A stretch of DNA of 64,000 bases, taken from assembly GCA_963784645.1 (NCBI GenBank), contig CAWARY010000001.1, forward strand, positions 124,001-188,000. Reading direction: 5' to 3'. Under the pieces are notes generated by a model, which was not told the DNA's origin, ran no database searches, and was given only the letters and a program-made list of their open reading frames with translations. How positions within the stretch are numbered: position 1 is the first letter of the stretch; each line of letters opens with the position of its first letter. Below are positions 51,945-61,086 of this stretch, in pieces. This DNA is from JBBRVW01 sp963784645 (GTDB lineage Bacteria; Actinomycetota; Actinomycetes; JACCUZ01). Both the position numbers and the translations under genes were made by a program.

Positions 51945-52011
51945 GAGGTGACCGCCCCGTCACTAGGTGTGAGTCCGGGACCGTCCTGCCCCGATCACCC
52001 CGTCGCAATCC

Positions 52012-52197
52012 TCAGGCGGTTCGGACGGCGCGGATCACCCGGCGTCGCAGGACGACCCGGCGACTGCCGTCGGCGTAGAGCCGGAGCCGGTCGAGCTCCC
52101 AGTGGCCGTACTCGGCGTGGTCCGTGAGCAGCCGCCGCGCGGCGTTCCGGCTGGTCCCGCGCGGCAGGTAGAGGTGTTGGAACTCCCACTCCGCCAT
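52012..52197 (-). CDS. DUF5703 family small protein
   Basis: The 61-residue protein matches a small actinobacterial family: AEWEFQHLYLPRGTSRNAAR, then HAEYGHWELDRLRLYADGSR and a basic tail VVLRRRVIRAVR. It is a soluble, strand-rich, very conserved protein of unknown function. The start at ATG 52197 matches the usual MAEWEF opening, but ATG 52206 is possible. It follows the aldo/keto reductase gene on the same strand and may be co-transcribed with it. Confidence 0.85.
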   Translation of the reverse strand: MAEWEFQHLYLPRGTSRNAARRLLTDHAEYGHWELDRLRLYADGSRRVVLRRRVIRAVRTA

Positions 52198-52248
52198 CAC
52201 CGACATCATGACACCGGAGGCTGCCGCGGTCAGGCGACCTCGCCACAC

Positions 52249-53217
52249 TCAATGGTCGGGATACCCCGTCGGCGGCACCGACACCTCGTCCAGTGCGTCC
52301 CGGATCTCGGCGGGCAGCGTGAGCCGCTCGGAACGGAGCGAGGCCTTGAGCTGGGCGGCGGTCCGGGCCCCCACCACGGGCGCCGTGACGCCAGGGGCGT
52401 CGCGGACCCAGGCGAGCGCGACCTCCAGGGGCGCGACGTCGAACCCGTCGGCGGCGGTGCAGACCGCGTCGACGATCCGACGGCTGCGGTCGTCGAGGAA
52501 GCGCTCGATGAACCGGGCGAAGTCCGGGCTGGCGGCGCGCGAGTCCGCCGGGGTGCCCGACCGGTACTTGCCGGTGAGGACCCCGGCGCCCAGGGGCGAC
52601 CACGGGAGGACGCCCAGGCCGAGGGCACCGGCCGCCGGCAGGACCTCCCGTTCGATGCCACGCTGCAGCAGGGAGTACTCCATCTGCGTCGAGACCAGCG
52701 GCGCCCGACCCGGCACGGCCCGTTGCCAGGTGACCGCGCGTCCGGTCTGCCAGCCGGCATAGTTGGAGATGCCGGCGTAGCGGGCGCGACCGCTCGACAC
52801 CGCGTGGTCCACGGCGCCGAGGGTCTCCTCGAGCTCGGTCTCGTCGCTCCAGGCGTGCACCTGCCACAGGTCGACGTGGTCGACACCCAGCCGGGCCAGG
52901 GACCCGTCGAGGGCGTCGAGCAGTGCGCGACGCGAGGTGTCGACCACCCGCTCACCGGTTCGCCGGGAGATGCCGGCCTTGGTCGCGAGCACCACCTGCT
53001 CCCGCGCGCCGGTGGTGCGCAGGAGATCGCCGACGAGCGACTCCGACGCGCCGTCGCCGTACCCGGCGGCCGTGTCGACCAGGGTGCCGCCCGCGTCGAG
53101 GAAGGCCGTGAGCTGGTCCTTGGCCTCGTGCTCGTCGGTGTCGCGGCCCCACGTCATGGTGCCCAGGGCCAGTCGGCCGACCTTGAGGCCGGACCGGCCG
53201 AGCCTGCGCTGCTCCAT
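52249..53217 (-). CDS. Aldo/keto reductase
   Basis: The 322-residue NADPH-dependent reductase has RLGRSGLKVGRLALGTMTWG and the catalytic Asp/Tyr in LVDTAAGYGDGASE. The catalytic Lys is in VLATKAGI and the catalytic His in LWQVHAWSD. Cofactor-binding APVVGARTAAQLK lies near the end. It belongs to the AKR11/12-like set that reduces small carbonyls and is distinct from the one at 12884. ATG 53217 is supported by TAGGTT (53230-53225) ending 7 nt upstream. It is divergent from the LLM oxidoreductase gene. Confidence 0.93.
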   Translation of the reverse strand: MEQRRLGRSGLKVGRLALGTMTWGRDTDEHEAKDQLTAFLDAGGTLVDTAAGYGDGASESLVGDLLRTTGAREQVVLATKAGISRRTGERVVDTSRRALLDALDGSLARLGVDHVDLWQVHAWSDETELEETLGAVDHAVSSGRARYAGISNYAGWQTGRAVTWQRAVPGRAPLVSTQMEYSLLQRGIEREVLPAAGALGLGVLPWSPLGAGVLTGKYRSGTPADSRAASPDFARFIERFLDDRSRRIVDAVCTAADGFDVAPLEVALAWVRDAPGVTAPVVGARTAAQLKASLRSERLTLPAEIRDALDEVSVPPTGYPDH

Positions 53218-53316
53218 GCCCGGCAACCTACCGACGCAGAGCACGTCGGTCCGGTCGGCGCGCCACGCCGCGGGCGGTCGGGTGTGGTCCGGATCGGCTC
53301 GCTAGGGTCCCGGTCC

Positions 53317-54366
53317 ATGCGACTCGGCGTGAACCTCGGCTACTGGGGCGCGGGCAACGACAGCGACAACCTACGGCTCGCGCAGGAGGCCGACCGGCTC
53401 GGCTATGCGTCCGCGTGGGCCGCCGAGGCCTATGGCTCGGACGCCGCGACGGTGCTGGCCTGGGTGGCGGCGCAGACCGAGCGGATCGATGTCGGGTCGG
53501 CGGTGTTCCAGATCCCGGCGCGCACTCCGGCGATGACAGCGATGACCGCGGCCACGCTCGACACGCTGTCCGGCGGCCGCTTCCGGCTGGGCCTCGGCGT
53601 CTCCGGCCCGCAGGTCTCCGAGGGCTGGCACGGGGTGCGCTTCGACAAGCCGCTCGCCCGCACCCGTGAGTACGTCGAGATCGTCCGGATGGCACTGGCC
53701 CGCGAGACGGTGCGGCACGACGGCACGTTCTGGACGCTGCCGCTGCCCGACGGGCCCGGCAAGGCCCTGCGACTCACGGTGCACCCGGTCCGCGAGGCGA
53801 TCCCGGTCTACCTCGCCGCCATCGGCCCGAAGAACCTCGAGCTCACCGGCGAGATCGCGGACGGCTGGCTGGCCATCTTCTTCGCCCCGGAGCACTCCGG
53901 CGAGCTGCTCGGCCACGTCCGTGCCGGGGCCGAGAAGGTGGGCAAGGACCTCACCGGCTTCGACGTCGTCCCGACGGTCCCGGTGGTCGTCGGCGACGAC
54001 GTCGAGGCCTGCGCCGCGCCGCTGCGGCACTACGCGGCGCTCTACGTCGGGGGGATGGGCAGCAAGGAGCAGAACTTCTACAACCGGCTGGCGGTCAGCA
54101 TGGGCTACGAGGAGGCCGCCGGGAAGGTGCAGGACCTCTACCTGGCCCGCAACCACCGCGACGCCGCCGAGGCGGTGCCCTTCGAGTTCATCGACCGCAC
54201 CTCGCTGATCGGCCCGCGCGAACGCATCCGCGACCGGCTGGCCGCCTATGCCGAGGCCGGCGTCACGACGCTGTCCGTGGCGTCGTACGCCGGGTCGCTC
54301 GACGAGCGGGTAGCAGCGCTGCGCACCCTCGCCGAGGTCCTTGACGAGTCCGGGCTGGGGGACTAG
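53317..54366 (+). CDS. LLM class F420-dependent oxidoreductase
   Basis: The 349-residue luciferase-like TIM-barrel protein has MRLGVNLGYWGAGNDSDNLR, then EAYGSDAATVLAWVAAQTE, the cofactor-region GRFRLGLGVSGPQVSEGWHG and PVYLAAIGPKNLELTGEIAD. The spacing resembles F420-dependent mycobacterial reductases rather than FMN luciferases. The substrate is unknown. TAGGGT (53303-53308) ends 8 nt before the ATG, so the transcript is probably leaderless. It is followed after 5 nt by uppP, suggesting one operon. Confidence 0.92.
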   Translation: MRLGVNLGYWGAGNDSDNLRLAQEADRLGYASAWAAEAYGSDAATVLAWVAAQTERIDVGSAVFQIPARTPAMTAMTAATLDTLSGGRFRLGLGVSGPQVSEGWHGVRFDKPLARTREYVEIVRMALARETVRHDGTFWTLPLPDGPGKALRLTVHPVREAIPVYLAAIGPKNLELTGEIADGWLAIFFAPEHSGELLGHVRAGAEKVGKDLTGFDVVPTVPVVVGDDVEACAAPLRHYAALYVGGMGSKEQNFYNRLAVSMGYEEAAGKVQDLYLARNHRDAAEAVPFEFIDRTSLIGPRERIRDRLAAYAEAGVTTLSVASYAGSLDERVAALRTLAEVLDESGLGD

Positions 54367-54371
54367 CGCAC

Positions 54372-55208
54372 GTGGCAGACATCAGCATCCTCGACTCCGT
54401 CGTGCTCGGCGTCGTCGAGGGCCTCACCGAGTTCCTCCCCGTGTCCAGCACAGGGCACCTCACCATCGCCGAGAAGATGCTCGACATCCCGCTCGACGAC
54501 AAGGGCGTCACCGCCTTCACCGCGATCATCCAGACCGGTGCCATCGCCGCAGTCCTCGTCTACTTCTTCTCCGACATCGTCCGGATCGTGAGGGCCTGGG
54601 TCACCGGGCTGCACAAGGCCGAGGTCCGCGGAACGTTCGACTACCGGTTCGCCTGGTTCGTCATCTGGGGCAGCGTGCCCATCGGGGTGATCGGCTTCCT
54701 GCTGCGTGACCTGATCTCCGGCTCGCTGCGCAGCCTCTGGGTGGTGGCCGTCGCACTCGTCGCGTGGAGTGCCGTGATGATCGTGGCCGAACGCCGCGCC
54801 ACCCAGGTGCGCCCGGAACGGTCGATCACCCTGACCGACGCCCTGGTCGTCGGCGCCGTCCAGTGCATCGCGCTGGTACCCGGTGTCTCGCGCTCCGGCG
54901 CCACCATCAGTGCCGGGCTGCTGCGCGGATTGGACCGGGTCGCGGCCACCCGCCTGTCGTTCTTCCTCTCCATCCCGGCACTCGTGGGGGCGGGCCTGTT
55001 CGAGCTCAAGGACGCCGTGCAGGAGTCGGTGCCGGTCGCCCCGCTCGTGGTCGGCACCGTCGTGTCCTTCGTCGTCGCCTACGGCTCGATCGCGTGGCTG
55101 CTGCGCTTCGTGGCCGGTCACCCGATCAGCCTGTTCGTGCCCTACCGGGTGGCAGTCGGCCTGGTGCTGCTCGGCCTGCTCGCCACCAGCACCATCAGCC
55201 CGACCTGA
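54372..55208 (+). CDS. uppP: Undecaprenyl-diphosphatase
   Basis: The 278-residue integral membrane phosphatase of the BacA type carries both active-site blocks: GVVEGLTEFLPVSSTGHL (helix with E, E and SSTGH) and VPGVSRSGATISAGLL. It has about eight helices. It removes phosphate from undecaprenyl diphosphate, recycling the lipid carrier for peptidoglycan, and confers bacitracin tolerance. GTG 54372 lies 5 nt after the LLM gene stop. It is close to other wall genes (M23 pair) on the opposite strand. Confidence 0.96.
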   Translation: MADISILDSVVLGVVEGLTEFLPVSSTGHLTIAEKMLDIPLDDKGVTAFTAIIQTGAIAAVLVYFFSDIVRIVRAWVTGLHKAEVRGTFDYRFAWFVIWGSVPIGVIGFLLRDLISGSLRSLWVVAVALVAWSAVMIVAERRATQVRPERSITLTDALVVGAVQCIALVPGVSRSGATISAGLLRGLDRVAATRLSFFLSIPALVGAGLFELKDAVQESVPVAPLVVGTVVSFVVAYGSIAWLLRFVAGHPISLFVPYRVAVGLVLLGLLATSTISPT

Positions 55209-55247
55209 CGATCCGACCTGACGACCGGCCCTGACGACGCTGTCAGG

Positions 55248-55598
55248 TCAGCGGACGAACAGGCAGCCGTCGCGTTCGACGACCTCGCCGCGCTGCAGCG
55301 GCAGCACGCGGGTGAGCAGGCGGAAGCCGGCGCCCAGGCCGGGAATCTTGGCGAACACGCCCTGCGGGCCGCGGACCATCCGGCCGGTGCGCACGTCGTA
55401 CGACGACCGGTGCCAGGGGCAGACCAGCCGATCCTCCGAGTCCAGGGAGCCGGTGGCCAGGTCCGCGCCCAGGTGCCGGCAGCGCCGAGAGACCGCGAAC
55501 AGCTCGCCGCCCGCATTGCCCACGGCGTAGGGGCCCGCGCCGGTCACCGTCCCCGGTGTCAGCTCGGACGACGGACCGACCTCGTGCTCTCGTCTCAT
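55248..55598 (-). CDS. Rieske [2Fe-2S] domain protein
   Basis: The 116-residue single-domain Rieske protein has cluster ligands Cys40, His42, Cys60 and His63 in CRHLGADL...CPWH. The spacing fits the ferredoxin-type Rieske proteins that feed oxygenases or stand alone. No oxygenase or reductase gene is near. CACGAT ends 6 nt before the ATG, a weak leaderless box. It could also be read from the M23 gene 59 nt upstream. The redox partner is unknown. Confidence 0.9.
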   Translation of the reverse strand: MRREHEVGPSSELTPGTVTGAGPYAVGNAGGELFAVSRRCRHLGADLATGSLDSEDRLVCPWHRSSYDVRTGRMVRGPQGVFAKIPGLGAGFRLLTRVLPLQRGEVVERDGCLFVR

Positions 55599-55657
55599 GG
55601 CCTCATCGTGCACCCGTGGTCGACGGCGGGCCATACCCGCGGCCAGGAACCGCCTGG

Positions 55658-57061
55658 TCAGTGCCCGGCGAGGAACGGGACCGGGTCGACGACCGCGCCG
55701 TTCTCCCGGACCTCGAAGTGCAGGTGCGGGCCGGTGGCGTACCCGGTCTGGCCGACGATGCCGATCGGTTCGCCCTTGCGCACGACGTCGCCGGGCTGCA
55801 CCAGGAAGCGGGCCTGGTGGGCGTAGGCGGTCGTGAGGTGCTTGCCGTCGACCATGCCGTGGTCGATCACCGTGTAGTTGCCGTACGCCGTGCTGACCAC
55901 GGTCATCAGGACCCGGCCGTCGTCGGCCGCCTTGATGACCGAGCCGCCGGCGAAGTCGGTGCCGGTGTGCAGCTTGGTGTAGTGCAGGATCGGATGGAAC
56001 CGCATGCCGAACGGCGAGGTCACGACGCCGTCCAGCGGGTGCACGAAGCTGCCCGTGCCGTCGACGGTGGCTCCGCGGCTGGCGAGCTGCTCGGAGAGCG
56101 ACTCGATCTGCGAACCGAGCTGTCCCGACTCGGCCAGCCGCGCCTGGTTGAGAGCGACGTCGCTTCCCTTGGCGGCCTGTACGGCCGCCAGTGCAGTCGA
56201 CCGCTGCGCGGCCAGGACGGTCACCCGGGCGTTCGCATCGGCCAGCTGCCGCTTCGCCTCGTCGTAGCGGGCGGCGATCCGGGCGAAGTCCGCCTTGACG
56301 CCGTCCCGGGCCACGACCAGGTGGCCGAGTCGTTCGTCGGCCCGGGTCGCGCTGTCCTCGACGACCCGGCGCTGCACTGCCGACGTGTCGGTCGCGAGCG
56401 CGTCGTAGCGGTCGTGCCAGGTAGTCGCCGCCCGTTGCGCGCCGGCCACGTCGTAGCCCATGGCCCGGTAGAGCTGCGCGGTGGCCGCGGCGTCCTGCCT
56501 GAGCCGGGCCAAGACCTGCTTCTGGCGGGCGATCTCGGCGATGGCCCGGTCCGCAGCCAGGAACTTCTGGCTCGCGGCGAGCAGCTGCGGGCTCGACTCG
56601 TCGTCGACCAGGTCCCGGGCCTTGTCGGTGCCGGCGACGATCGGCGTCGCATCGGCCTTGCGCTTCTCGGCCCTGGTCAGTGGGACCTTCGCCGTGGCAG
56701 CGCTCCCCGCCGCCCCGGCCGTCGTGCCACCTCCGGCCGTCGTGCCGCCGGCCGTCGTGCCCGATCCGCTCCCGCCGCCGGCGGAACCGGTCCCACCGCC
56801 GCCGTCGCCGCCCGTCGCACCGCCGCTGGGGACGCTGACCGACGGGAGCGGGACGCCCGGGACGCTCACCGCGGGGGTAGGCGTGGCAGTCGGCAGGGGG
56901 AGTGGAGTGACAGGGACGGTGGGCAGCGGGACCGTCACCGTCGCGCTGGGGAGCGGCACGGTCAGGTCCGCCCGGGCACCACCGGCGGAGAGCGTGACGA
57001 CGGCAGACGCGACGACGGCAGCAGCTGCCGCCGAGGCGAGTGCGGTCACGGGCCGTCGCAT
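55658..57061 (-). CDS. Secreted M23 (LytM) family peptidoglycan endopeptidase with coiled coil
   Basis: The 467-residue protein has a signal peptide (ALASAAAAAVVASAVVTLSA, cut near ARA). A Pro/Thr/Val-rich low-complexity linker (35-80), a Gly/Ser/Thr-rich tract (82-120) and a long coiled coil (about 130-330) follow. The C-terminal M23 domain has ligands in FHPILHYTKLHTGTDF, AYAHQ and TGPHLHFEV. It cuts peptide cross-links in the wall, and the coiled coil suggests an EnvC/RipA-like control domain. All zinc ligands are present. It is likely in one operon with the paralogue upstream at 57154. Confidence 0.94.
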   Translation of the reverse strand: MRRPVTALASAAAAAVVASAVVTLSAGGARADLTVPLPSATVTVPLPTVPVTPLPLPTATPTPAVSVPGVPLPSVSVPSGGATGGDGGGGTGSAGGGSGSGTTAGGTTAGGGTTAGAAGSAATAKVPLTRAEKRKADATPIVAGTDKARDLVDDESSPQLLAASQKFLAADRAIAEIARQKQVLARLRQDAAATAQLYRAMGYDVAGAQRAATTWHDRYDALATDTSAVQRRVVEDSATRADERLGHLVVARDGVKADFARIAARYDEAKRQLADANARVTVLAAQRSTALAAVQAAKGSDVALNQARLAESGQLGSQIESLSEQLASRGATVDGTGSFVHPLDGVVTSPFGMRFHPILHYTKLHTGTDFAGGSVIKAADDGRVLMTVVSTAYGNYTVIDHGMVDGKHLTTAYAHQARFLVQPGDVVRKGEPIGIVGQTGYATGPHLHFEVRENGAVVDPVPFLAGH

Positions 57062-57153
57062 GCTGCTCTCCTTTGCCGAGGGGACATCCTGGCAAACGAG
57101 CAGATCAGCGCCGGGTTACGGCATGGCGCGCGCCGGCCGGGGCGCGGACCGGG

Positions 57154-58545
57154 TCAGCGACCGGCGGTTGCTCCGGGCAGGGAGGTGGGCAGCTTGGCCT
57201 TCTCGAGGAACGGCGCCGGGTCGAGCGGCTCGCCGTTGATGCGCACCTCGAAGTGCAGGTGCGGCCCGGTCGCGTAGCCGGTGGACCCGATGACGCCGAT
57301 CGCCTGGCCCTTGACCACCGGGTCGCCGGGCTTCACACCGACGGCTGCCTGGTGGGCGTAGAGCGTGGTCATGCGCAGCCCGCCGACCTTGCCGTGGTCG
57401 ACGACCGTCATGTTGCCGTAGGCGACGTTGTACTCGGTGAAGAGCACCACTCCGTCGTCGGCCGCGTAGACGATGCCGTCCGCGGCGCCGAAGTCGATCC
57501 CGGTGTGCACCTTCACGTAGTGCAGGATCGGGTGGAAGCGCGGGCCGTACGGCGATGTGACCGGGCCGAGACCGGGGCGCACCATCTCGCCGGTGCCCTG
57601 CGGCGGCTTCGGTCCCTTGGCCAGCTTCGCTGCCAGGTCGACGATCCGGCTCCCCAGGGCGCCCGACTCGGTGACCATCACCTGGTACTGGCGCTTGTCC
57701 TCGAGCGCGGCCTTCTGCGCCTGCTCGAACGCCGCCTGCCGCGCGGCAACCACGGCACCGACCTGCTGGGCGGCCGCCTTGGCGACCTGGGTCGTGCTCA
57801 CGACCGCTGCGAGCGACGCGGCGGCCGCGGCCCGCGCCAGCTCCTGCCGCCGGCGGGCCGCACCAAGGCTGGCCTGGGCGTTGACCAGGGCGGCCCGGTC
57901 CTCCTTGAGGCGGGCGATCATCGAGTTGCCGGCGCTGCCCACGCTCTGCAGGAACGCCAGCCGGTCAGCGAGCTGGTTCGGGGTGGTCGAGGAGAGCACC
58001 ACGGCCCACTCGCCCATCGGGCCGTTGCTCTGGTACGCCGACCGCGCCAGCCGACCGAGGTCGTCCTGCCGGACACCGATCCGGGTCTCCACCACGGCGA
58101 GGTCGCGCGTCGCCCGCTGCTCGGCGAGGACGGAGGCCTCGAGCTCGACCTGGGCGTTCCGGTCGGCCTCCTTGGCCGCCGTCAGCTCGGCCTGCGCCGT
58201 CTTGAGGGCGTCCTGGGCGACGACCAGGTCGGCCTTCGCCTTGGTGAGCGCGGCAGAGGCGGCGACGAGAACGGCGGCGTCGTGGGCGTCCTCCTCGGCC
58301 TGCTGCTGCTGGGCCAGCGCGGCCGCGGCCGCGGCATCGGCGCGCGCCTTGGCGGCCCTGGCCCTCGCGGCCTTCGCGGCTCTGGCCTCCTTCGGCGACA
58401 GCTTGTGGTCGCCGGCGGAAGCCGTCGGGGTGGGCGTCGGGTCAGCGGCCACCGCAGCCGGCAGGCAGGTCGCGAGCAGTGCGGCGACCACCAGCGCAGC
58501 CCGCGCCGTGTTCGCCGCCGTGCGCCGAGACGGCACCGACCGCAT
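57154..58545 (-). CDS. Secreted M23 (LytM) family peptidoglycan endopeptidase with coiled coil, paralogue
   Basis: The 463-residue protein has a signal peptide (ALVVAALLATCLPAAVAA). An Ala/Lys/Arg-rich coiled coil (about 50-300, including KADLVVAQDALKTAQAELTA) precedes the M23 domain (FHPILHYVKVHTGIDF, LYAHQ, TGPHLHFEV). It resembles the adjacent downstream protein in the catalytic domain but has a quite different N-terminus without the Pro/Thr linker. GGGGAAG precedes the ATG at good spacing. The gap to the next M23 gene is 92 nt. I looked for a c-di-AMP (ydaO) riboswitch upstream and did not recognise one. Confidence 0.94.
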   Translation of the reverse strand: MRSVPSRRTAANTARAALVVAALLATCLPAAVAADPTPTPTASAGDHKLSPKEARAAKAARARAAKARADAAAAAALAQQQQAEEDAHDAAVLVAASAALTKAKADLVVAQDALKTAQAELTAAKEADRNAQVELEASVLAEQRATRDLAVVETRIGVRQDDLGRLARSAYQSNGPMGEWAVVLSSTTPNQLADRLAFLQSVGSAGNSMIARLKEDRAALVNAQASLGAARRRQELARAAAAASLAAVVSTTQVAKAAAQQVGAVVAARQAAFEQAQKAALEDKRQYQVMVTESGALGSRIVDLAAKLAKGPKPPQGTGEMVRPGLGPVTSPYGPRFHPILHYVKVHTGIDFGAADGIVYAADDGVVLFTEYNVAYGNMTVVDHGKVGGLRMTTLYAHQAAVGVKPGDPVVKGQAIGVIGSTGYATGPHLHFEVRINGEPLDPAPFLEKAKLPTSLPGATAGR

Positions 58546-58714
58546 GTTGCTTCCCCACCCTGTGATGCCCCACCGGACGCGTGACGCGGCCGGCCCCGCC
58601 GACCATGGTGACCCGCTTGACCTGTTCTTGGCAGGCGAATGCCTCAGGTGGCCTGGGCCAAACTCGGCCGTACCGGGGCATTCCCGACGAGACGCCCTCG
58701 CCGGCGTTGCTCCG

Positions 58715-59689
58715 TCAGAGCCAGCCGCTGCGCTTGAAGCCGCGGAACAGTGCGAGGCAGATGGCCGACATCAGCAGCAGGACGGCGGGATAGCCCAGCT
58801 CCCACCGCAGCTCGGGCATGTGGTCGAAGTTCATGCCGTAGATGCCGGCGATCCCGGTCGGGACCGCCGCGATGGCCACCCAGGCGGAGATCCGCCGCAT
58901 GTCCTCGTTCTGCTGGACGGAGACCTGGGCGAGGTTGGCGTTGAGCACCGAGGTCAGCAGGTCGTCGAAGCCCTGCACCTGCTCCGACACCCGGATCGCG
59001 TGGTCGCCGACGTCCCGGAAGAACGGCTGCATCCGCTCGTGCACGTGCGGTACCGCCCCGGCGGCGAGCTTCGCCATCGGGTCGACGAGCGGCAGGACCG
59101 CGCGGCGGAACTCGACCACCTCGCGCTTGAGGTTGTAGATGCGGGCAGCGTCGTTGGTCCGCTCCGGTGAGAAGACCCGCTCTTCCACCTCCTCGATGTC
59201 CTGCTCGACCTCGACGGCGATCGCGGTGTAGTCGTCGACGATGCGGTCGACGACGGCGTACATCACGGCGGACGGTCCGCAGTCGAGGATCTCCTTGTGG
59301 GCCTCCAGCCGCTTCCGCACCTCGGTCAGGGCCCTGCCCCGGCCGTGTCGCACGCTGACGACGAACGAGTCGCCGACGAAGAGCATCACGTCGCCGAGCT
59401 CGATCTGCTGGGACTCCTCGTCGTAGCGCACGGTCTTGATGACCAGGAACAACGAGTCGTCGTACTCCTCGAGCTTGGGTCGCTGATGGGCCTTGAGCGC
59501 GTCCTCGACCGCGAGCTTGTGCAGCCCGAACTCGACCTTGACCCTGTCGAGCTCCTCCGGGGTGGGGTCGAGCAGACCCACCCACATGAAGCTGCCGTTC
59601 TGCGTGCGGGCACTGGCGAGCGCGTGGGACCAGGACTCCTCGGTGACCTCACGGGTCCCGTGGTGGTACAGCGCGGAGTCGACGATCAC
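58715..59689 (-). CDS. corA: CorA-type magnesium/cobalt transporter
   Basis: The 324-residue channel has a large N-terminal cytosolic domain and two C-terminal membrane helices. The selectivity signature GIYGMNFDHMPEL (GMN) lies between them, and the tail FRGFKRSGWL closes the gene. It forms a pentamer that lets in Mg2+ down its potential. GTG 59689 gives the standard VIVDSALY opening, while GTG 59707 is also in frame. It is divergent from the MSMEG_4193 phosphomutase gene, and the two share a compact TAGGCT/TACGGT promoter region. Confidence 0.94.
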   Translation of the reverse strand: MIVDSALYHHGTREVTEESWSHALASARTQNGSFMWVGLLDPTPEELDRVKVEFGLHKLAVEDALKAHQRPKLEEYDDSLFLVIKTVRYDEESQQIELGDVMLFVGDSFVVSVRHGRGRALTEVRKRLEAHKEILDCGPSAVMYAVVDRIVDDYTAIAVEVEQDIEEVEERVFSPERTNDAARIYNLKREVVEFRRAVLPLVDPMAKLAAGAVPHVHERMQPFFRDVGDHAIRVSEQVQGFDDLLTSVLNANLAQVSVQQNEDMRRISAWVAIAAVPTGIAGIYGMNFDHMPELRWELGYPAVLLLMSAICLALFRGFKRSGWL

Positions 59690-59723
59690 GACGCCATCGT
59701 GCCCCACCGTAGGCTTGCACCCC

Positions 59724-60425
59724 GTGACCACCGTCCTGCTCGTCCGGCACGGCCGCACCACCGCCAACGGCGCCGGCGTCCTCGCCGGGTGGACCGAGGG
59801 TGTCGGCCTGGACGACACCGGCCGGGCCCAGGTCACCGCTCTCGCCGCCCGGCTGGCCGCCGTCCCGCTCGCGGCGGTCGTCACGAGCCCGTTGCAGCGC
59901 TGCCTGGAGACCGCTGACCTCATGCTCGTCGGCCACGACCCGGTCGAGCGCCACCTCGACGACCGGGTGGGGGAGGTGCGCTACGGCGACTGGACCGGCG
60001 GCGAGCTGAAGAAGCTGGCCAGGGAGCCGCTGTGGAAGGTGGTGCAGTCGCACCCGTCGGCCATGACGTTCCCCGGTGAGGGCGGCGAGGCGATGCGCGA
60101 CATGCAGACCCGCGCCGTCACCGCCGTGCGGGAGTGGAACACCCGGCTGGGCCCGGACGCCGTCTACGTCGTCGTCTCGCACGGCGACGTCATCAAGGCG
60201 GTGCTCGCCGATGCCCTCGGCATGCACCTCGACCAGTTCCAGCGGATCGTGGTCGATCCGTCGTCGGTCAGCGTCGTCACCTACACCGAGCTCCGGCCGT
60301 TCGTCGTCCGCTCCAACGACCTGGGGGGCGACCTCGGCTTCCTGGTCCCGCGCGCCAAGAGCCGGCGCCGACGCAAGGCGTCGTCCGACGCCACCGTGGG
60401 CGGGGGCGCGGGCACGACGACCTGA
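59724..60425 (+). CDS. MSMEG_4193 family putative phosphomutase (histidine phosphatase superfamily)
   Basis: The 233-residue protein has catalytic VLLVRHGRTTANGAGVLAGW, the second Arg in SPLQRCLETADLM, and His in VVSHGDVIKAVLADALGMHL. It has a C-terminal tail of basic residues (KSRRRRK). This family always clusters with DUF3090, SCO1664-type and mshC genes in actinomycetes, as here, so it may serve mycothiol or inositol-phosphate metabolism. TAGGCT (59710-59715) ends 8 nt before the GTG. The substrate is unproven. Confidence 0.92.
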   Translation: MTTVLLVRHGRTTANGAGVLAGWTEGVGLDDTGRAQVTALAARLAAVPLAAVVTSPLQRCLETADLMLVGHDPVERHLDDRVGEVRYGDWTGGELKKLAREPLWKVVQSHPSAMTFPGEGGEAMRDMQTRAVTAVREWNTRLGPDAVYVVVSHGDVIKAVLADALGMHLDQFQRIVVDPSSVSVVTYTELRPFVVRSNDLGGDLGFLVPRAKSRRRRKASSDATVGGGAGTTT

Positions 60426-60460
60426 GCGGCCGGACGGTCCGCACGACATAGGCTCGAACC

Positions 60461-61027
60461 ATGCCGCGCATCGTCTTCGAGTACGACCCGCCCGAGCGAT
60501 TCGTCGCGGGCACGGTCGGCGAGCCCGGGCAGCGGACGTTCTTCCTGCAGGCCCGCGGGTCCGGGCGCACGACGAGCGTCTCGTTGGAGAAGCAGCAGGT
60601 CGCCGTGCTCGCCGAGCGGGTCGAAGCCCTGTTGGACGAGGTCGTCCGCCGCTCGTCGGGCGAGGCCGGTGTCCCGGCCGTGACCCCGGCCGACGCCGCC
60701 GATCCCGACCCGCTGGACGCACCGATCGAGGAGGAGTTCCGGGTCGGGACGATGGCGCTCGCCTGGGACGCCGACGACGAGGTCGTCGTCATCGAGGCGC
60801 AGGCGCTCACCGAGGGCGACGAGGACGACGAGCCGCCGCTCATCGTCGACGAGGACGAGGACGGGCCGCCGCTGCTCCGCGTCCGGATCTCCGGCAGCGC
60901 CGCGCGGGCGTTCGTCAGCCGGGCCCAGGCCGTGGTCGCGGCCGGCCGGCCACCCTGCCCGTTCTGCGGCGGTCCGCTGGACGCCGGCGGACACGTCTGC
61001 CCGCGCGCCAACGGGTACCGCCGCTAG
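60461..61027 (+). CDS. DUF3090 family protein
   Basis: The 188-residue protein begins MPRIVFEYDPPERFVAGTVG and has QRTFFLQARGSGRTTSVSLE, an acidic middle (EGDEDDEPPLIVDEDEDG) and a C-terminal CPFCGG ... HVCPR zinc-finger-like end. Both halves are typical of DUF3090. The role is unknown, but it is syntenic with the phosphomutase and the SCO1664-type kinase-like protein. TAGGCT (60449-60454) ends 6 nt before the ATG, so it has its own leaderless start. Confidence 0.93.
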   Translation: MPRIVFEYDPPERFVAGTVGEPGQRTFFLQARGSGRTTSVSLEKQQVAVLAERVEALLDEVVRRSSGEAGVPAVTPADAADPDPLDAPIEEEFRVGTMALAWDADDEVVVIEAQALTEGDEDDEPPLIVDEDEDGPPLLRVRISGSAARAFVSRAQAVVAAGRPPCPFCGGPLDAGGHVCPRANGYRR

Positions 61028-61086
61028 CCGACCCTGCCGGTAGGCACGTACGGCGACGGCTCGACCCGTTTGCCAGACTGGGGCCG

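Noticed and set aside
58546..58714. Possible c-di-AMP (ydaO-type) riboswitch before the M23 gene
   Set aside because: Such switches often precede wall hydrolases in actinobacteria, but the conserved core bases and stems were not found in this gap or in 57062-57153.
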